DNA of 64,000 nt from positions 13,609,705 through 13,673,704 of the forward strand of contig OW203769.1 of the NCBI GenBank assembly GCA_934045905.1, in the 5' to 3' direction. Positions 11,961 through 23,817 of this stretch are shown piece by piece. The DNA is from Leuctra nigra. Its lineage: Eukaryota > Arthropoda > Insecta > Plecoptera > Leuctridae. Numbering within the stretch: the stretch's first letter is position 1; every line of letters starts with the position of its first letter. The notes below the pieces were generated by a model. The model saw only the letters and a list, made by a program, of their open reading frames with translations, was not told where the DNA came from and made no database searches. The position numbers and the translations under genes were made by a program.

Positions 11961-13006
11961 ATGCACGATGCATCCCAGACTGCAGTTGCAAGCTGCAACT
12001 ATGTATTAAAGCAGGTGGCAAAGTGCATAGAACTGCCACTTTTAATGAAGCAGCACTGTCTAAATTATGATTCTGGACTGTGTTGTGTTGCAGAAGTCAA
12101 GATGTGAGCAATAATAGAAGCTTTTGTTTCTCTGTGACGTCATCACTGCCTGTGTTACACATTTATTCGGTAGTTTTTGTGATTTAAGCAACTGCAAAAG
12201 AATGGAAATATCTGGCTAATTCTGGATAAATGTTGTTGATGTTTTCTGATGTTCTTATTATAATTGCTTATCTTTTGTTTACTTCTTGTGTCGTGAACAA
12301 CAGTATACAAGAACAAGAAATGTGTGGCAGAGGACAAGAAATAACACCATTTACTCCGTTTTAAATGACTACTCCTATTTTAATATTTTGTAAATTTTAA
12401 GTGCTGTCAATGGTATAAATAAAATGAAATAAAATGAAAAATGACGACACGATATACCACGTGACTCTCAATACTCACCCTGACGGCCATTTGCAATTTA
12501 CAACCAATCAAATTGCACCGCTCAAATGAGAAAATCGAACAGCATTTGACATGATTGAAAAAGCAGTGACAGTCATGAAGCATGTATAAACCTTGCCGGT
12601 GGCATGTCGCAGGGAAATGTGTTGAGGTATTGATTCCACTGCCAATTAGATGACTGCTAACACCTGTCCTGTCACTATGTCGATCTAGTCACGCTACAGA
12701 TGACTCATCTGCGCTGGACCAACATGGAAGCACGGGTTTGTCCCCGCGGGAAAGTAGAAAAGAAGAGACATTGTGACAAGTTGTTTCACTAGTTGTATTG
12801 TACAATACCACGAGAGAAGGGGAATGGAATCTACATAATAAGGTTCCATTTCTTTGGGTTGTCTTCGCGAAAGTCCTCCGAGAAGAGAAAAAACTCAAAC
12901 AAATCCGCTTTCAAAGAGGGATTCATAAATGAAGCCTATTTATGTGGATGCTTTCTCCACATATCGATGAATTACAGATAGCAATATTCCAAATGTATAA
13001 AAATAA
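11961..13006. other. Intergenic stretch
   Basis: No gene is supported. At 12805-12850 lies CCACGAGAGAAGGGGAATGG, shared with 17.1, 27.3 and 52.0 kb, probably one end of another MITE family. Confidence 0.4.
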
Positions 13007-15082
13007 CTAGGAAAACGCTCTGAGTAACGCGTTGATGAGCGAGCACGGATACACGCAACACCTCGAACCGAAATTATGTTTATCAAAAATGTCATTAAAA
13101 GCCAATAATTCTTGAATTTCGTCACAGACTTGTATAAATAGCTCCAAAATTTCCAAAAATATTGGTCCCAATAACCTTGCTAAGTTTTAAGTTGATCGAT
13201 TAAACCTTTGATTGAACGGTTCCTTGTTAAGTTTCAAAAATCACAGGATATCTTTCAAACAATATACCTGGGACCACTCATATGATATGATATTACTGTG
13301 GACACAATATCAGATCAATCTGTTAAACGGTCATTATTAGTTTCATTTCGTTTGAAACTTTCTGCTCTAACTACCTTGCCTTGAACTAAAGATTCGATGT
13401 CGCCGTGAATTTGACAGCCAACACACAAAATGTCCCTAAAATTACAAAAACTTTTGAAAATAACTACAAATTAGACTGAAAATTGGCAAAAATACCTTAA
13501 ATGTTGCTACCAATTACCATGCGAAGTTTTTAGTTGGTCGGTCAATCGGCAATACCCGCTGCACGAGAGCGGGTATTGCGTTGATTGTTTGAGTATCTCC
13601 TTGCAGCAGTCTGGTCGGGGGTCTCTTTGCTCCTTGATGCTTTATTATTAACGACATTTTGTTTCAACCTTTTAGATTTAGCTTCGTCAGTTTCTTGATC
13701 TTCAATTTCACGCAGACGCTTTTTCGCCTTTATGGCTTTCATTCTAGCAGAAGTCTTTCCATTTTTCGGCATGTTTAAATAGGGATAAGATAGGTAATGA
13801 AAAAGTAAGAAGTAGAGTACCTACCTAATTAAAGTACAAAAATATTTGTGTGATCAATGTTTGAAATGCACGAAATGTGTGCTCAAAGACGTAATGTATT
13901 CAATGTCGTAATGTTACGAAATGAATCTTGAACAAAACTTCGCAAATATGAAAATAAAGTAATCACCTTTCAACTAATAAGCGAAAGGAATCAAAGTTCC
14001 ACACAAAAAACGGATCAGGTAAAATAGTAACTACCTAGTTTAGAAACGGAATGAATCCAACGTTCCACAATTAAAATAAGACAACGTAATGTTTTGAACT
14101 GAATGAATCAAAACTTTCAAAAAAAATAGCAACCTTCAAGGAAATGTCAGGCTAGACAGAAGCTCAGAAACGGAATAAATCCAACGTTTCCAAGAAGAAA
14201 ATAATTTGAAATAATCAATCCCCTGGACAAAAACTGTAGATACCTAAAATCTATGCTTTAAAAGCGATTCAATTTTACTAATACCTTCACAAAGTACACC
14301 AAATTGCCAAAATTATCAACGAAAAGAAGCAAAATGCAGGAGAGATTTGGAATGACGTGTGAACGCTAGAAGAGAACAAACGCCACTCAATGATATTATT
14401 GAAATGTGAGCTTATGTTTCTAATCCCTCCTGGATGCAAAATCAGCCAAGTAGAAACACGGGAGGCACGGCCATTAGAACTACGAATTGACGAAAAGACA
14501 ATCAAGGTCCATAAAAACTCGAAATGATTTGTTGGAAACTATGATCCAAATTGAATTATTCAAATTTGATCAACTCAATAAACATAAAAATATCTGCTTT
14601 TCACTAAAAAACTGTACATACCATCAAAACACTCTTGTACCTAAAGCAAATCAGATTCAGTTGCATTGGAAAGACATTCATTTTCAATGTTTCATTTCTG
14701 ACAGCTATTAAAAATGTCAATAAGTGCATACTTTCTTGACAGATTCGGCTGAAAATTTGTAAAATAAGTGACATTGTTGGTCTTACTGACCATGCTAAAT
14801 ATGAGTTTGATCACATTTCTCGAAGACCATTTTCATTTTTTAGGCTATCAGGAGATACTTATTTTAACAATGAACCAATGGATGGATTTCAAAAAAAAAT
14901 TGGGTCTGCAAACAGAGAAGGTTGTCTTTACATGTGTGCAAAATTTCAGGTCGATCGGTGAAACGGTGCGACTTCCATTGCTTCCTTTAGCATACAAAAA
15001 CAAAAACAAAAAAAAAAAAAAAAAAAAAAACAGAGGTCCGTGCTAAAAGAGCCAAATGGAGTCGCTCGCTTCGCTCGCTCAA
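13007..15082 (-). mobile_element. Helitron/Helentron-like element H2 with a remnant Helitron protein start
   Basis: Read on the minus strand, the element begins TTGAGCGAGCGAAGCGAGCG at 15082 and ends GCTCGCTCATCAACGCGTTA, a short hairpin and TTTTCCTAG at 13007, followed by T. The start motif GAGCGAGC recurs inverted just before the 3' end, a subterminal inverted repeat. Near the 5' end is a poly-T tract and the block shared with H3 at 21.7-22.6 kb. The interior carries the beginning of a Helitron-type protein (13542-13772) in the same direction as the element, which supports both the family assignment and the polarity. Everything downstream in the protein (Rep and helicase) is gone. The last 500 bp consist of degenerate internal repeats. 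Confidence 0.65.
13542..13772 (-). pseudogene. N-terminal remnant of a Helitron-type protein
   Basis: An ATG-started frame of 76 codons gives MPKNGKTSARMKAIKAKKRL, then a basic/acidic stretch and RSKETPDQTAARR, YSNNQRNTRSRAAGIAD and stop. The repeated ETPEQTAARR type of motif is one I associate from memory with the N-terminus of insect Helitron Rep/helicase proteins. No Rep HUH motif or helicase motif follows: the frame stops and runs into the element's non-coding internal repeats. It is best read as a truncated leftover in a non-autonomous element. A short captured host exon is possible but less likely. Confidence 0.5.
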
Positions 15083-15212
15083 TAAATAGGTATTTTATAT
15101 GTTTCTCTGAAACCAGTGGCATACTGTTTAAAGGACCTCTTTTTCATATTTTACAGACCTTTTTTTACATTTTACGAATTTTTGTCAATACATTACAAGC
15201 ATTTCTGTACAT

Positions 15213-15446
15213 CAGAGGTAGAGGGCGGAAGTCTATTTAAATTTCTTGAGGTGTGCTCAAAAACCAGTAATCTGTTTTCATCCAATCATATTTGTAATGG
15301 TGACATGAGTCATTGTGTAAGAGAATACTTCAATATAACTGTATTTGTTGACATCAGTCAAATATCAGTTGAAAGTTTGATTAAATCATACCAAAAGTGT
15401 GCAACACAAAATCGATACCGTGGACTTCAGCCCTTCTCCCTCTGAG
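15213..15446. mobile_element. MITE family 3, full copy
   Basis: The left end CAGAGGTAGAGGGCGGAAGT and the inverted right end (CAGAGGGAGAAGGGCTGAAGT) form imperfect TIRs of about 25 bp. The interior has TCCAATCATATTTGTAATGG and GTGTGCAACACAAAATCGA. Relatives lie at 5416-5515, 37384-37974 (carrying two insertions) and 42703-42845 (internally deleted). Confidence 0.75.
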
Positions 15447-17099
15447 CTCCAGTTTCCTCATTTCACGGGCCCCTCCACTTGTCTATCCGGGCCCGGGCCC
15501 TGCAACATGCAACTGCACCAGTGACGCATTCAAAACCAAAGTCCCACCCATTAGTTGTAACAACAATGTCCACGACAGCTCTATGCAATCTCCGCCATTG
15601 TTCCCCGTCGCAACAATGTACCCAAGGTTCGATTCGACACTTCGATAGATCGATAGCCAGATCGACAGCTCTGTCACGATATATTCCGAACAATAGATTT
15701 CCACCAGTCACGGCGTACTCGATTAATAATCGAACAATAATAATAAATATTTAGAGCTGAAACTTATGATCGTGGTCGGCTATTGTGCTGGGTAATGCAT
15801 TGTTGCGTAATGTTTCCAAAGAATAATGGAAATCAATTTGGAGTGAAGTTATTTTTGCATGACCATTATCTCCGGCTAAAGTGCATGACTTTCTATAGAA
15901 AAATTGGCGCAAAGTGGCTGTAGAGATTTAGCCGTTATGGTGGACCTTGTCGGGATTGATTAGTAATTTGTGTACCAAGTGAAGGGGTTTGAAGTACACA
16001 TAATTAGGCTGCATTTTATGGGAAAACACTTTAAGAGTATGATATTTTACATACTTTAATTCGCCTATTGTCTGGTTCTCTTCACTAGTAGATGTATATT
16101 CAGTTCGAACTGGTAAAATTGATATGTTAATTTTGGGGAAATTTTCAATTAAACTTACAAAACTTAAGTTACCCTAAATGATAATGTAATTTTGCGTACT
16201 GAATGATAACCCACGCCTCACTAAATTACATGTAAATGTAGCATCTTTCATTTTTACAGTGTAACTACGATTTTACAACTTTAAGGTATTTTGACCACAT
16301 TTAAAGTTGAAAATAGCATACTATTCCAAGAAAAGGAGCCTTTTTATATGAATTCAATTCATATTCTCTTGCGGTACAAATAGTGGATGATTTTGAAAGA
16401 GATCGAGTATTTTATAATTTTGTGTATTATGCGGTAACAGAACATAAAATCATACCTTAAACATTCAAGAGATAGTGACAAAAATGTGAACTGTACCTAA
16501 ACTATGGTGATACACGTTCTATATTGTTGTTTACAGTACCTATAGTCTAATATCTGGTACAGCTATTACGATGACAAAGAAAGTATTTCTCACAATAAAA
16601 TCAAACTCACCCATGGGCCAGACTTACCATCTGAACCCTTATAACTTTCCCTTATAACTTATAACTTTATAACTTACTCCATCATCATGTTACCCCTAGG
16701 TAGTTCTACATGGTGTCACAATATTGTACAGAATCATTAGTAACGATGCATATTTGTGAAATTAGCAACCACCACGTCTGATACACTGTGCAAGTACCAT
16801 TTCCCTTTCTAATGGCTGACTTCTACACACTTGGCTTGTAGGTCGAATCCACATCGCAACTATCGACTCCGGCTGATTTATCGATCGAGGTGTCAGGTGG
16901 CGGCGACTTCGAATAATCGATATATTTACACGATCGATTATTACCGCTTCATTGAACTTCCTAGATGCCATTGTATACGCGCTATGGAGAAAGTTTTTTA
17001 ACTTTTTTTTGTTGTTACACTAGAGCATTATGTTGGATAATAGAAAACAAAATTGGAACGATTTTGATTTAGATTTATCGGACTATATCGGGTGTTGCG
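15447..17099. other. Intergenic stretch
   Basis: No gene is supported. Overlapping small frames at 15463-15754 on both strands reflect a locally GC-richer patch around CCGGGCCCGGGCCC. Short TTATAACT repeats lie at 16640-16675, and clustered ATCGAT/CGATCGAT motifs at 16855-16940. Confidence 0.4.
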
Positions 17100-17101
17100 G
17101 A

Positions 17102-17268
17102 TTTCTTGTTTGGAGAGGGGGGATATAATCTACATAATATGGTTCCATAGTGTGCCACAAGATTCTTAGAAACAAAAATGGACTTATCTGAATTCAAAGT
17201 GGAATTCCATTCATACCAAGGAAACATCATTTGTGTAGATTCCATTCCATTTTTCTCGTGGCTTGCTT
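17102..17268. mobile_element. Probable MITE with CACGAGA...GGAATCTACATA ends
   Basis: The left side has GATATAATCTACATAATATG; the right side, read inverted, has CCACGAGAAAAATGGAATGG and AATCTACACAAATGATG. The same end sequence occurs singly near 12805, 27280 and 51970. About 165 bp, imperfect ends, no clear target-site duplication. Confidence 0.45.
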
Positions 17269-17446
17269 TATGTCTGAAGGGCAGCAAAGCAAAATTGGAC
17301 TGGCCTTGTGACATCTGTGCTTTAGCTATAAAATGTCATAGTTTTTGAAAGCAGCAAGATGACCGTATGGTGTTTTTGATAGTTTTATTTAATTAATAAT
17401 TTTCTAGTGATGCTTAACGTAGCACTGTTCTGCATGAGATGATGCG

Positions 17447-17750
17447 TATTCGAGAAAATAAGGAACACGACTGACCTCTGGTGGATTTTAAGTCGTTTGT
17501 TATGGATGAAAAAGTAAACTTGTAACTAAATCTAAATTTCAATTGTTTCTCCTTTTTCACTGCCTATGGAAACACGAACATCAAAATAAAAAAGTGAATC
17601 TAAAAAGTTTCCTGCCAGAAGTGGCTCCATCACGTATCGCTTATTGTTCGAATATGGAAGGACGGTGGAAGAGCTGATTATAGTAGGGAACCTTCCCATC
17701 ATTTGCCTCTCTACTGAGAGACCACGAAAAAGCAAGTCAGAATGGATGCT
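17447..17750. repeat. Dispersed repeat family R, copy 1
   Basis: Contains CGAGAAAATAAGGAACACGA, TGACCTCTGGTGGATTTTA, TTTTTCACTGCCTATGG and TGCCAGAAGTGGCTCCATCA, in that order. The same order occurs at 18464-18745. Its last half recurs inverted at 20741-21090. Copy 1 continues into CCTTCCCATCATTTGCCTCTC, also present near 10215 and 31330. Non-coding; class unknown. Confidence 0.65.
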
Positions 17751-17807
17751 TGAAAGCCCAGAGTCAATTAATTGCTAATTTTTTCACTTCCCATTGATAA
17801 GGCCCAA

Positions 17808-17963
17808 GGGCCGGTATTACCAAAGTTAATCTGAGCCGGATTAACTAAATATTGGACTAAATTGGCGGCACAGCCAATCAGATACCACAAAATGATTGAA
17901 AGAGTTGAATTTAATCCAAAAGTTAGTTAATCCAACAAATTTAACTTTGGTAATACCGGGGCT
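17808..17963. mobile_element. Foldback MITE with GGTATTACCAAAGTTAA ends
   Basis: Left GGGCCGGTATTACCAAAGTT and inverted right AGCCCCGGTATTACCAAAG match; the arms continue as GGATTAACTAA in both halves, so the element folds along most of its 156 bp. GGGCC-type ends fit PIF/Harbinger MITEs. The target-site duplication is ambiguous. Confidence 0.7.
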
Positions 17964-18463
17964 AAGTAAATCACATCTATAAACTTGAGTACAAACAGTT
18001 CACAATCCGAAGAATGCCAAATAAAATAATTCACATTGTTAGACATGTACCGAGTAATTATAAATATGAAGTTGTTTTGAACCGATAGGTACTACGTACT
18101 TGTCGACCTCAACTGTAATTATTCTCCAATTACTCTGACGTAAATGTTATGGTTTAAAAACTGCAATTATTCTCAACACCGAAGATAAACTCTTGCGATT
18201 TGCACGAAATAAATAGCCTTGGTCGAATTTCATCTGGGTCTTCGCCCTCGAAACAATATCCATACGTATTCACTGCCTGAAGCTATGCAGATATTGTAAG
18301 TGAACATTGCAGGACGATGTGTTACGATTATTCACATCTCAGTTGAAAAAATCATACCTGAATTACCACTAATTTAGACCAAAATCATATGGAATATCTA
18401 ATTTTAGTAACTCCAGATTCGTTTTCACGCAGTCTGATTTTCTGGATCTAGTCATTGTTTGCA

Positions 18464-18745
18464 ATTCGAGAAAATAAGGAACACAACTGACCTCTGGTAG
18501 ATTTTGTGGTACTAGGTAAATGGCGGCTATCAAGGGCGCATTTGCATAAATATTAATACAAATATTTGATATAGTTGTTTGTTGGCCAAGAAAGTAAATT
18601 TATAGCTAAATATAAATTTAATTTGTTTTTTGTTTTTTCACTGCTTTATGGAAACACGAAATGTAAAAACAAACAAATTAATATGTGGATCTGATAGTAG
18701 CCATCTTGCCAGAAGTGGCTCCATCACGTATCACTTATTTGTGGG
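18464..18745. repeat. Dispersed repeat family R, copy 2
   Basis: Same block order as copy 1 at 17447, with insertions between the GACCTCTGGTAGATTTTG and CCAGAAGTGGCTCCATCACG blocks. Confidence 0.6.
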
Positions 18746-20740
18746 AATAGGTAACAGAATAAAATGATTATTTCATAAAATGTTACATTCCTAATTCTGA
18801 TAGAATTCGATTTCATGCAATGTTAATCCTTATGACCGTGACCGGATTCCATCAGAATGGAATTGGGTAAACGTTTAAGAATAGGGAGTACAAAATAAGA
18901 TGTACCCAAATTTAAAAATATAATATGTGACTACGTTTACATGACTTAATTTAAAGTGACTCCGAAAAGTAAAAGGTGCAGAATAATAGAACAAACTAAA
19001 AGGTATCTATTTTAGTTGGCCCTGCTTTTTACAAAAATTCATATCAAATTGATGGGAAACCGAACTGCTTTTGGCATTTTGGAAAATACAGAGCTTACTG
19101 GATAATTTTTAACATGGTGCTTCAAATAAATTGAGCATTTTTGTGGTCTAGTTTCCTCTTCTATAGGTAATAAATTGAAAGTACCTGTTTATACATTTCA
19201 AACTTAATATCCTAACCTTAACCTCACATTACAAATAAGAATCTCTCTGTAGAAGAGAGGAAAGTACGTACAATGATCTTGCAGTGCGCTAGTTGTGCAT
19301 CCATCCGCTAGCAGCGCTCCATGTGATCAATTACTCAGCAAAACGCGTCCAGATTGTTCGGAAGTGTTCTACCGTGGCAAAGATATGCCTTAATCGCTGT
19401 GTTTACACATCGGTACGAGAGCGGCATTCGATGAATCGACCTTCACGTCCTCGAAGAAGAATTCCGCAATTAAGGAAATATTTACTAGTTTGTAAATAGT
19501 TTGCGAGCGTGGTAATGTGGTTTCTTGAACAATAGTTCGACGCCTTGACAGTAGCGGGGGTCTGACGCACAGTGTTCCGCTTTTCTAGGGATTAATATGA
19601 CTTTTGTTTGTAGGTTAGAATCGGCAAGGATTGTTTACGTTTCTGGTTTCGAAATTTAAAATCCAGAACATTCGAACGTATGAATTTACTTCGTGATGCG
19701 TGAAAATGCAACATTTGTTTCCGGAACAATGAGATATACACAAGATTTTGCACCAAGAAGGCCGTGGATTTGAGGACGGGATGTCTTAATTTGATTATTA
19801 TAATGTGCAAAATATGTGAGTTTTCATAATATAAGACATTTTCATATAGAGTTCCAAATATAAGTATTCTATTTTACATTTACACAATTATTTGAAAGTC
19901 ACTTTTTAGTAACTTCTTGACCCACGAGCAGAACCAAGTTGATGAACCAAAAGTTGCTAGTCGATTTTTTTGTAAAAGAAGAGATTTACAGTTTACACGT
20001 ATGCCAAATTTATATTGCCAAAAAAAACATTTACTAGAACCATTCAAAGACGTGTCAACAAAATGGCGGCTCGCAACAGTGACGTCGAATGAATGAATGA
20101 CATTCCGTTCCAACAATATCAAATCAATTTGGCCATAAAATGTGCAAAATAACGTCGATTTAAATAAATTCTAGAACATAAAAGTTATGGTCGAGATCAC
20201 CATAAAGAACACCCAAAAGTAAAACGCATACTTTTCTCAGAAAAGAATCTGACACAATTGTTTTTAATACACTTTATAAAATAGCTATTAAGAATTGATC
20301 ATGGGAAAATCAGCGAAATCATGATATTAAAGATAAAAATCTCTTCAAGGAAAACTTAATGCACACAATACCGGACCTTCAATATAAAACTCCTTTTTAA
20401 ATCAACAACGATTCGTTCCATATAATCCTAAAATCGATCGCATGGCATGTTGGATCTATTATCGTTAACAACAATGCGGCAGCCAATTGGCCGTGACATG
20501 TTCCATCAGCCCCCACGATTAGCGCGATAAAAAGCAAGTGTTTCCGATGAAAAACACCGCAATCTGCGAGATAATGCCAGTGCTCGAAACCGAGACGCCG
20601 TCAGAGATAAAGTCAAGTCTGGGAGAAAACGAGACACAGTTTTGTGGTTGGAGGAATTCTACTTTATTGGCGTAAAGTTCGGTTTCGTTTAGATTCAATT
20701 GGGCTGAGAAATGAATAAGAAGAGAAGAGGGCAGCACTAT
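18746..20740. other. Intergenic stretch
   Basis: No gene is supported. Near 19012-19060 lies a partial relative of the foldback at 54496-54675 (TTAGTTGGCCCTGCTTTT). A CAAAATGGCGGC motif near 20061 is followed by GTGACGTCG. Confidence 0.35.
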
Positions 20741-21090
20741 CGGTCAGGCTTATTTTCGAACAAATAAGCGATATGTGATGGAGCGAGCCACTTCTGAGGC
20801 CAATTCTTGAGTTTTCATGTTTTGAAACCATGTGTGTTTTCGTTGTATAAAACTTGAAACAGTTGACAACTATTGCTTAGCCTTCAACTTTTTACGTTTT
20901 AAACAATGAACACACACATGGTTTCAAAACATGAAAACTCAAGAATTGGCCTCCTGGCAGTAAACATTTTAGATGCACCTTTTTTTTTGAAGTTCGTGTT
21001 TCCAATTCCATCGGGCAGTGAAAAAGGAGAAACAATTGAAATTAAATTTAGTTTTACAAGTTTACTTTTACTTTGGTAGATGACCTGGCG
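20741..21090 (-). repeat. Dispersed repeat family R, copy 3, interrupted
   Basis: Reading the minus strand gives the family R order (ACTGCCCGATGG, then CTGGCAG|AAGTGGC, then CCATCACATATCGCTTAT). A 158-bp foldback (20796-20953) interrupts it inside the CTGGCAGAAGTGGC motif that is continuous in copies 1 and 2, with CT present on both sides of the insertion. Confidence 0.65.
20796..20953. mobile_element. Foldback element inserted in repeat R
   Basis: The arms GAGGCCAATTCTTGAGTTTT, TCATGTTTTGAAACCATGTG and their inverse are near-perfect over about 48 bp, with a loop of about 60 bp. Comparison with uninterrupted copies of repeat R shows it is a discrete insertion. Confidence 0.85.
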
Positions 21091-21189
21091 CGTGTTCATC
21101 TTTAAGTACTTGGCCGAGAGGTGCGAACGCCCCACTAGATGTTGACTCTGCAATAGCATGTTTGAATAAATTGCATTTCTCGTATAGAA

Positions 21190-21250
21190 TTCATACCGTG
21201 TGGGTGGCAACTGAGATCGAACCCGGGATCCATTTGAATCGTTTCGCAAG
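21190..21250 (-). repeat. tRNA-derived SINE fragment (B-box-like)
   Basis: On the minus strand GGATCCCGGGTTCGATCTC resembles a tRNA T-arm/B box. No complete cloverleaf or A box was found, so this is only a fragment. Other single B-box-like fragments lie near 27105, 37350 and 38325. Confidence 0.35.
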
Positions 21251-21499
21251 TCACTTGTGATAATCGTTCAACTGGTTAAACGCTTTCTATTCAATTCGTC
21301 TTCTTGTAAACGATTTCCTGAGTCTTTCCTCAACATTGTCATCAATATTCAACTCTTCGGTCGTACTTCGTGGTTACGTTTGTAACAATAAAAACTTACT
21401 TTGACGGAATATGTGAAATAGGATGAATTGAAAAATAGCTTCCCTCAATGTAATGGATTGATGTACCCGTGGTCAAATAAATTGCTTGCAAAATTCTAA

Positions 21500-21641
21500 G
21501 GCCGTTGTACGATGTCCTGATAAGTAAGATAAAGTTCACTTGAGCCTAAAGTGGACTTTAGCGGTCTAGATGGCTGTGTTTCATTGGCTGTTGCCATGGT
21601 TTCACGATAAATCCTTTATCGGGACTTGGTACAACCGGGCC
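21500..21641. mobile_element. PIF/Harbinger-like MITE with TAA duplication
   Basis: TAA flanks both sides (21497-21499 and 21642-21644). The ends GGCCGTTGTACGATGTCCTG and inverted GGCCCGGTTGTACCAAGTCC form imperfect TIRs of about 25 bp that continue into CGATAA. A single end of the same family (ATCGGGACATTGTACACCCG, then GGCC) occurs near 63692-63718. Confidence 0.75.
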
Positions 21642-21645
21642 TAAG

Positions 21646-22522
21646 AGTCCTGGGGACCACTATGGAAATTGAGGGATTGTGTCAAATTTTCCCACTAGGA
21701 AAACGCTCTGAGTAACGCGTTGATGAGCGAGCACGGATAACGCGCAACACCTCGAACCGAAATTCTGTTTATCGAAAATGTCCTTAAAAGCCAATAATTC
21801 TTGAATTTCGTCACAGACTTGTATGAAAATATCCAACAATTCCTAAAATATTGGTCCCAATAACCACGCAAAGTTTTAAGTTGATCGATTGAACCTTTAT
21901 GATTAAACGATCCCTTGTTAATTTCCAAAAATCACAGGATTTCGTTCAAATTTTTTTTAAACGGTCATATCAGTTTCATAATATACTACGTTTGAAAATT
22001 TCTTCTCCAACAACCTTGAAGTGAAGATTCGAAGATGCCGTGAAATATGAAATTCGTGAAATATGACAGCCAATTAACACGCAAAATATCCGCAAACTGT
22101 CAAAAACTTTTGAATTGAAACACAGTTTAGTCTGAAATTTGTCAAAAATACAGATAATGTTTGACCCGATGACCATGCAAATTTTCAAGTTGATCGGTCA
22201 AACGGTTCTGGTTTAAATTTCAAAAAGCACATGAAATATTTTTTTAAATTTTAACCAATGGGAGGATTTGGCTGAAAATTTGTAAAATAAGAGACAATGT
22301 TGGTGTTAATGACCATGCAAAATATAAGGTCGATCACATTTGTCGAAGTCTATTTTAATTTTTCAGCCTATCAGGAGATGTTTATTTAAATTTCAACCAA
22401 TCTATGGATTTCAAAAAAAAATTGGGTCAGCAAACAGAAAAGGTTGTCTCTACATGTGTGCAAAATTTCAGATCGATCGGTGAAACGGTGCGACTTCCAT
22501 TGCTCCAGGTAGCAGCCAAAAA

Positions 22523-22565
<43 letters not shown>

Positions 22566-22949
22566 AGAGGTCCGTGCCAAAAGAGCCAAAAGGAGACGCT
22601 CGCTTCGCTCGCTCAAAAATACCTATGTCTCCCCAGGCTCATTATTCACTCCACTGTTATACAACTTTGGGAGGTAGTTTTGATACCAATTTTCTCGGAA
22701 TACTATTGAGATATTTTAATAAATACTTAAAACAAAAAGAAATATTTTCATATTTTTTCTTGAAATAGGTTTTTTTTTTTTTACTTTAAACATTTCTTAA
22801 ATTCTCTCAATAGTATTCCGAGAAAATGGGTATCAAAACAACCTCCCAAAGTTGCATAACAGTGGAGTAAATAATGAGCCCTGGGGAGACTTAGGTATTT
22901 CGGGAAAATTTTACACAATCCGTCAGTTTTTATAGCGGTCCCCAGGACT
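21646..22949. mobile_element. Foldback element family B, copy 1, interrupted
   Basis: The ends AGTCCTGGGGACCACTATGG and inverted AGTCCTGGGGACCGCTATAA are TIRs that continue through CATTATTTACTCCACTGTTA and CTCGGAATACTATTGAGA; the whole element is a foldback. A Helitron-like element (21695-22616) splits it. Without that insertion the length is about 382 bp, matching the intact copy at 25332-25715 (about 384 bp). Confidence 0.85.
21695..22616 (-). mobile_element. Helitron/Helentron-like element H3, nested
   Basis: On the minus strand it starts TTGAGCGAGCGAAGCGAGCG at 22616, passes a long A/T homopolymer (about 22525-22563 on the plus strand) and ends CGTTTTCCTAG at 21695. The intact foldback copy at 25.3 kb reads GGTATTTTGGGAAAATTTG where this copy reads GGTATTT [element] TGGGAAAATTTG. 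That fixes both borders and shows insertion between two T without duplication. Confidence 0.8.
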
Positions 22950-23483
22950 CAAAATTGACGGTAATTCCAGCTCCAATTTACCGTCAATTATTCTGACCGT
23001 GGGTGTAGTACATGTAATAAATGATAAGTTATGGTTGAGAACTTCCAAATAAACTTTGGCACCCATCTTTGTCAGGGTTTGATTTTGTAATTGTTTTACT
23101 GTGTCTGTTTTCATTATAAACACATTAAAAATTGGTACAAGATAAACGCTTCACTGGCATCGAATTCCTTGTCCTTCCGGTTTGAGACCGATTACGATGC
23201 GTTCTGAATCTCCACCTTGGGGTTCACTGGGTGAGCTGAAACACAATTAACTTCGTCACGACCGCGATGGACCTGGCAGATCTGAGCTGTCAAATTAGTC
23301 GGCCGATTACAACTCTTGCAGTCCGTAATGGAGGTCGGAGAGAAGAACACTGGTCGATACGACCTGACAGTACACGCGTTATTACACGCACAGATCATGA
23401 CACAGTACTTGTAGAGGTTACACAGTAGGTAAAGGAGTCGGAAGGGGCATTTTTACGCCACTGCTGGGATAGTTAGCGTAGCC

Positions 23484-23817
23484 TTGAAGAGTTTTTTAAT
23501 CGATTTTTTTCAATATCTTTATCAATATAATTGTTGGTAAAATAAGGCTTTGTAGGAGCCTTTAGAACAGTTCAATGAAAATAATTTCATAGTTAGGAAT
23601 GGTGTATTAGTTTTATTTTGTCCAACAGACGTTTAATGCCTGAAAATTAGTAAAAATATGGCACTAAACGTCTGTAGGACAAAATAAAACTAATACACCA
23701 TTCCAAGCTATGAAATTATTTTCATTGAACTATTCTAAAGGCTCCTACAAAGCCTTATTTTACCAACAATTACATTGATAAAAGATATTGATTAAAATCG
23801 ATTAAAAAACTCTTCAA
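23484..23817. mobile_element. 334-bp foldback element (near-perfect palindrome)
   Basis: Two arms of about 157 bp each (left from TTGAAGAGTTTTTTAATCGA to CAGACGTTTAATGCC; right inverted) differ by only a few substitutions and small indels. The central loop is about 20 bp (TGAAAATTAGTAAAAATAT). No coding capacity. A transcript through it would form one long hairpin. Confidence 0.9.
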
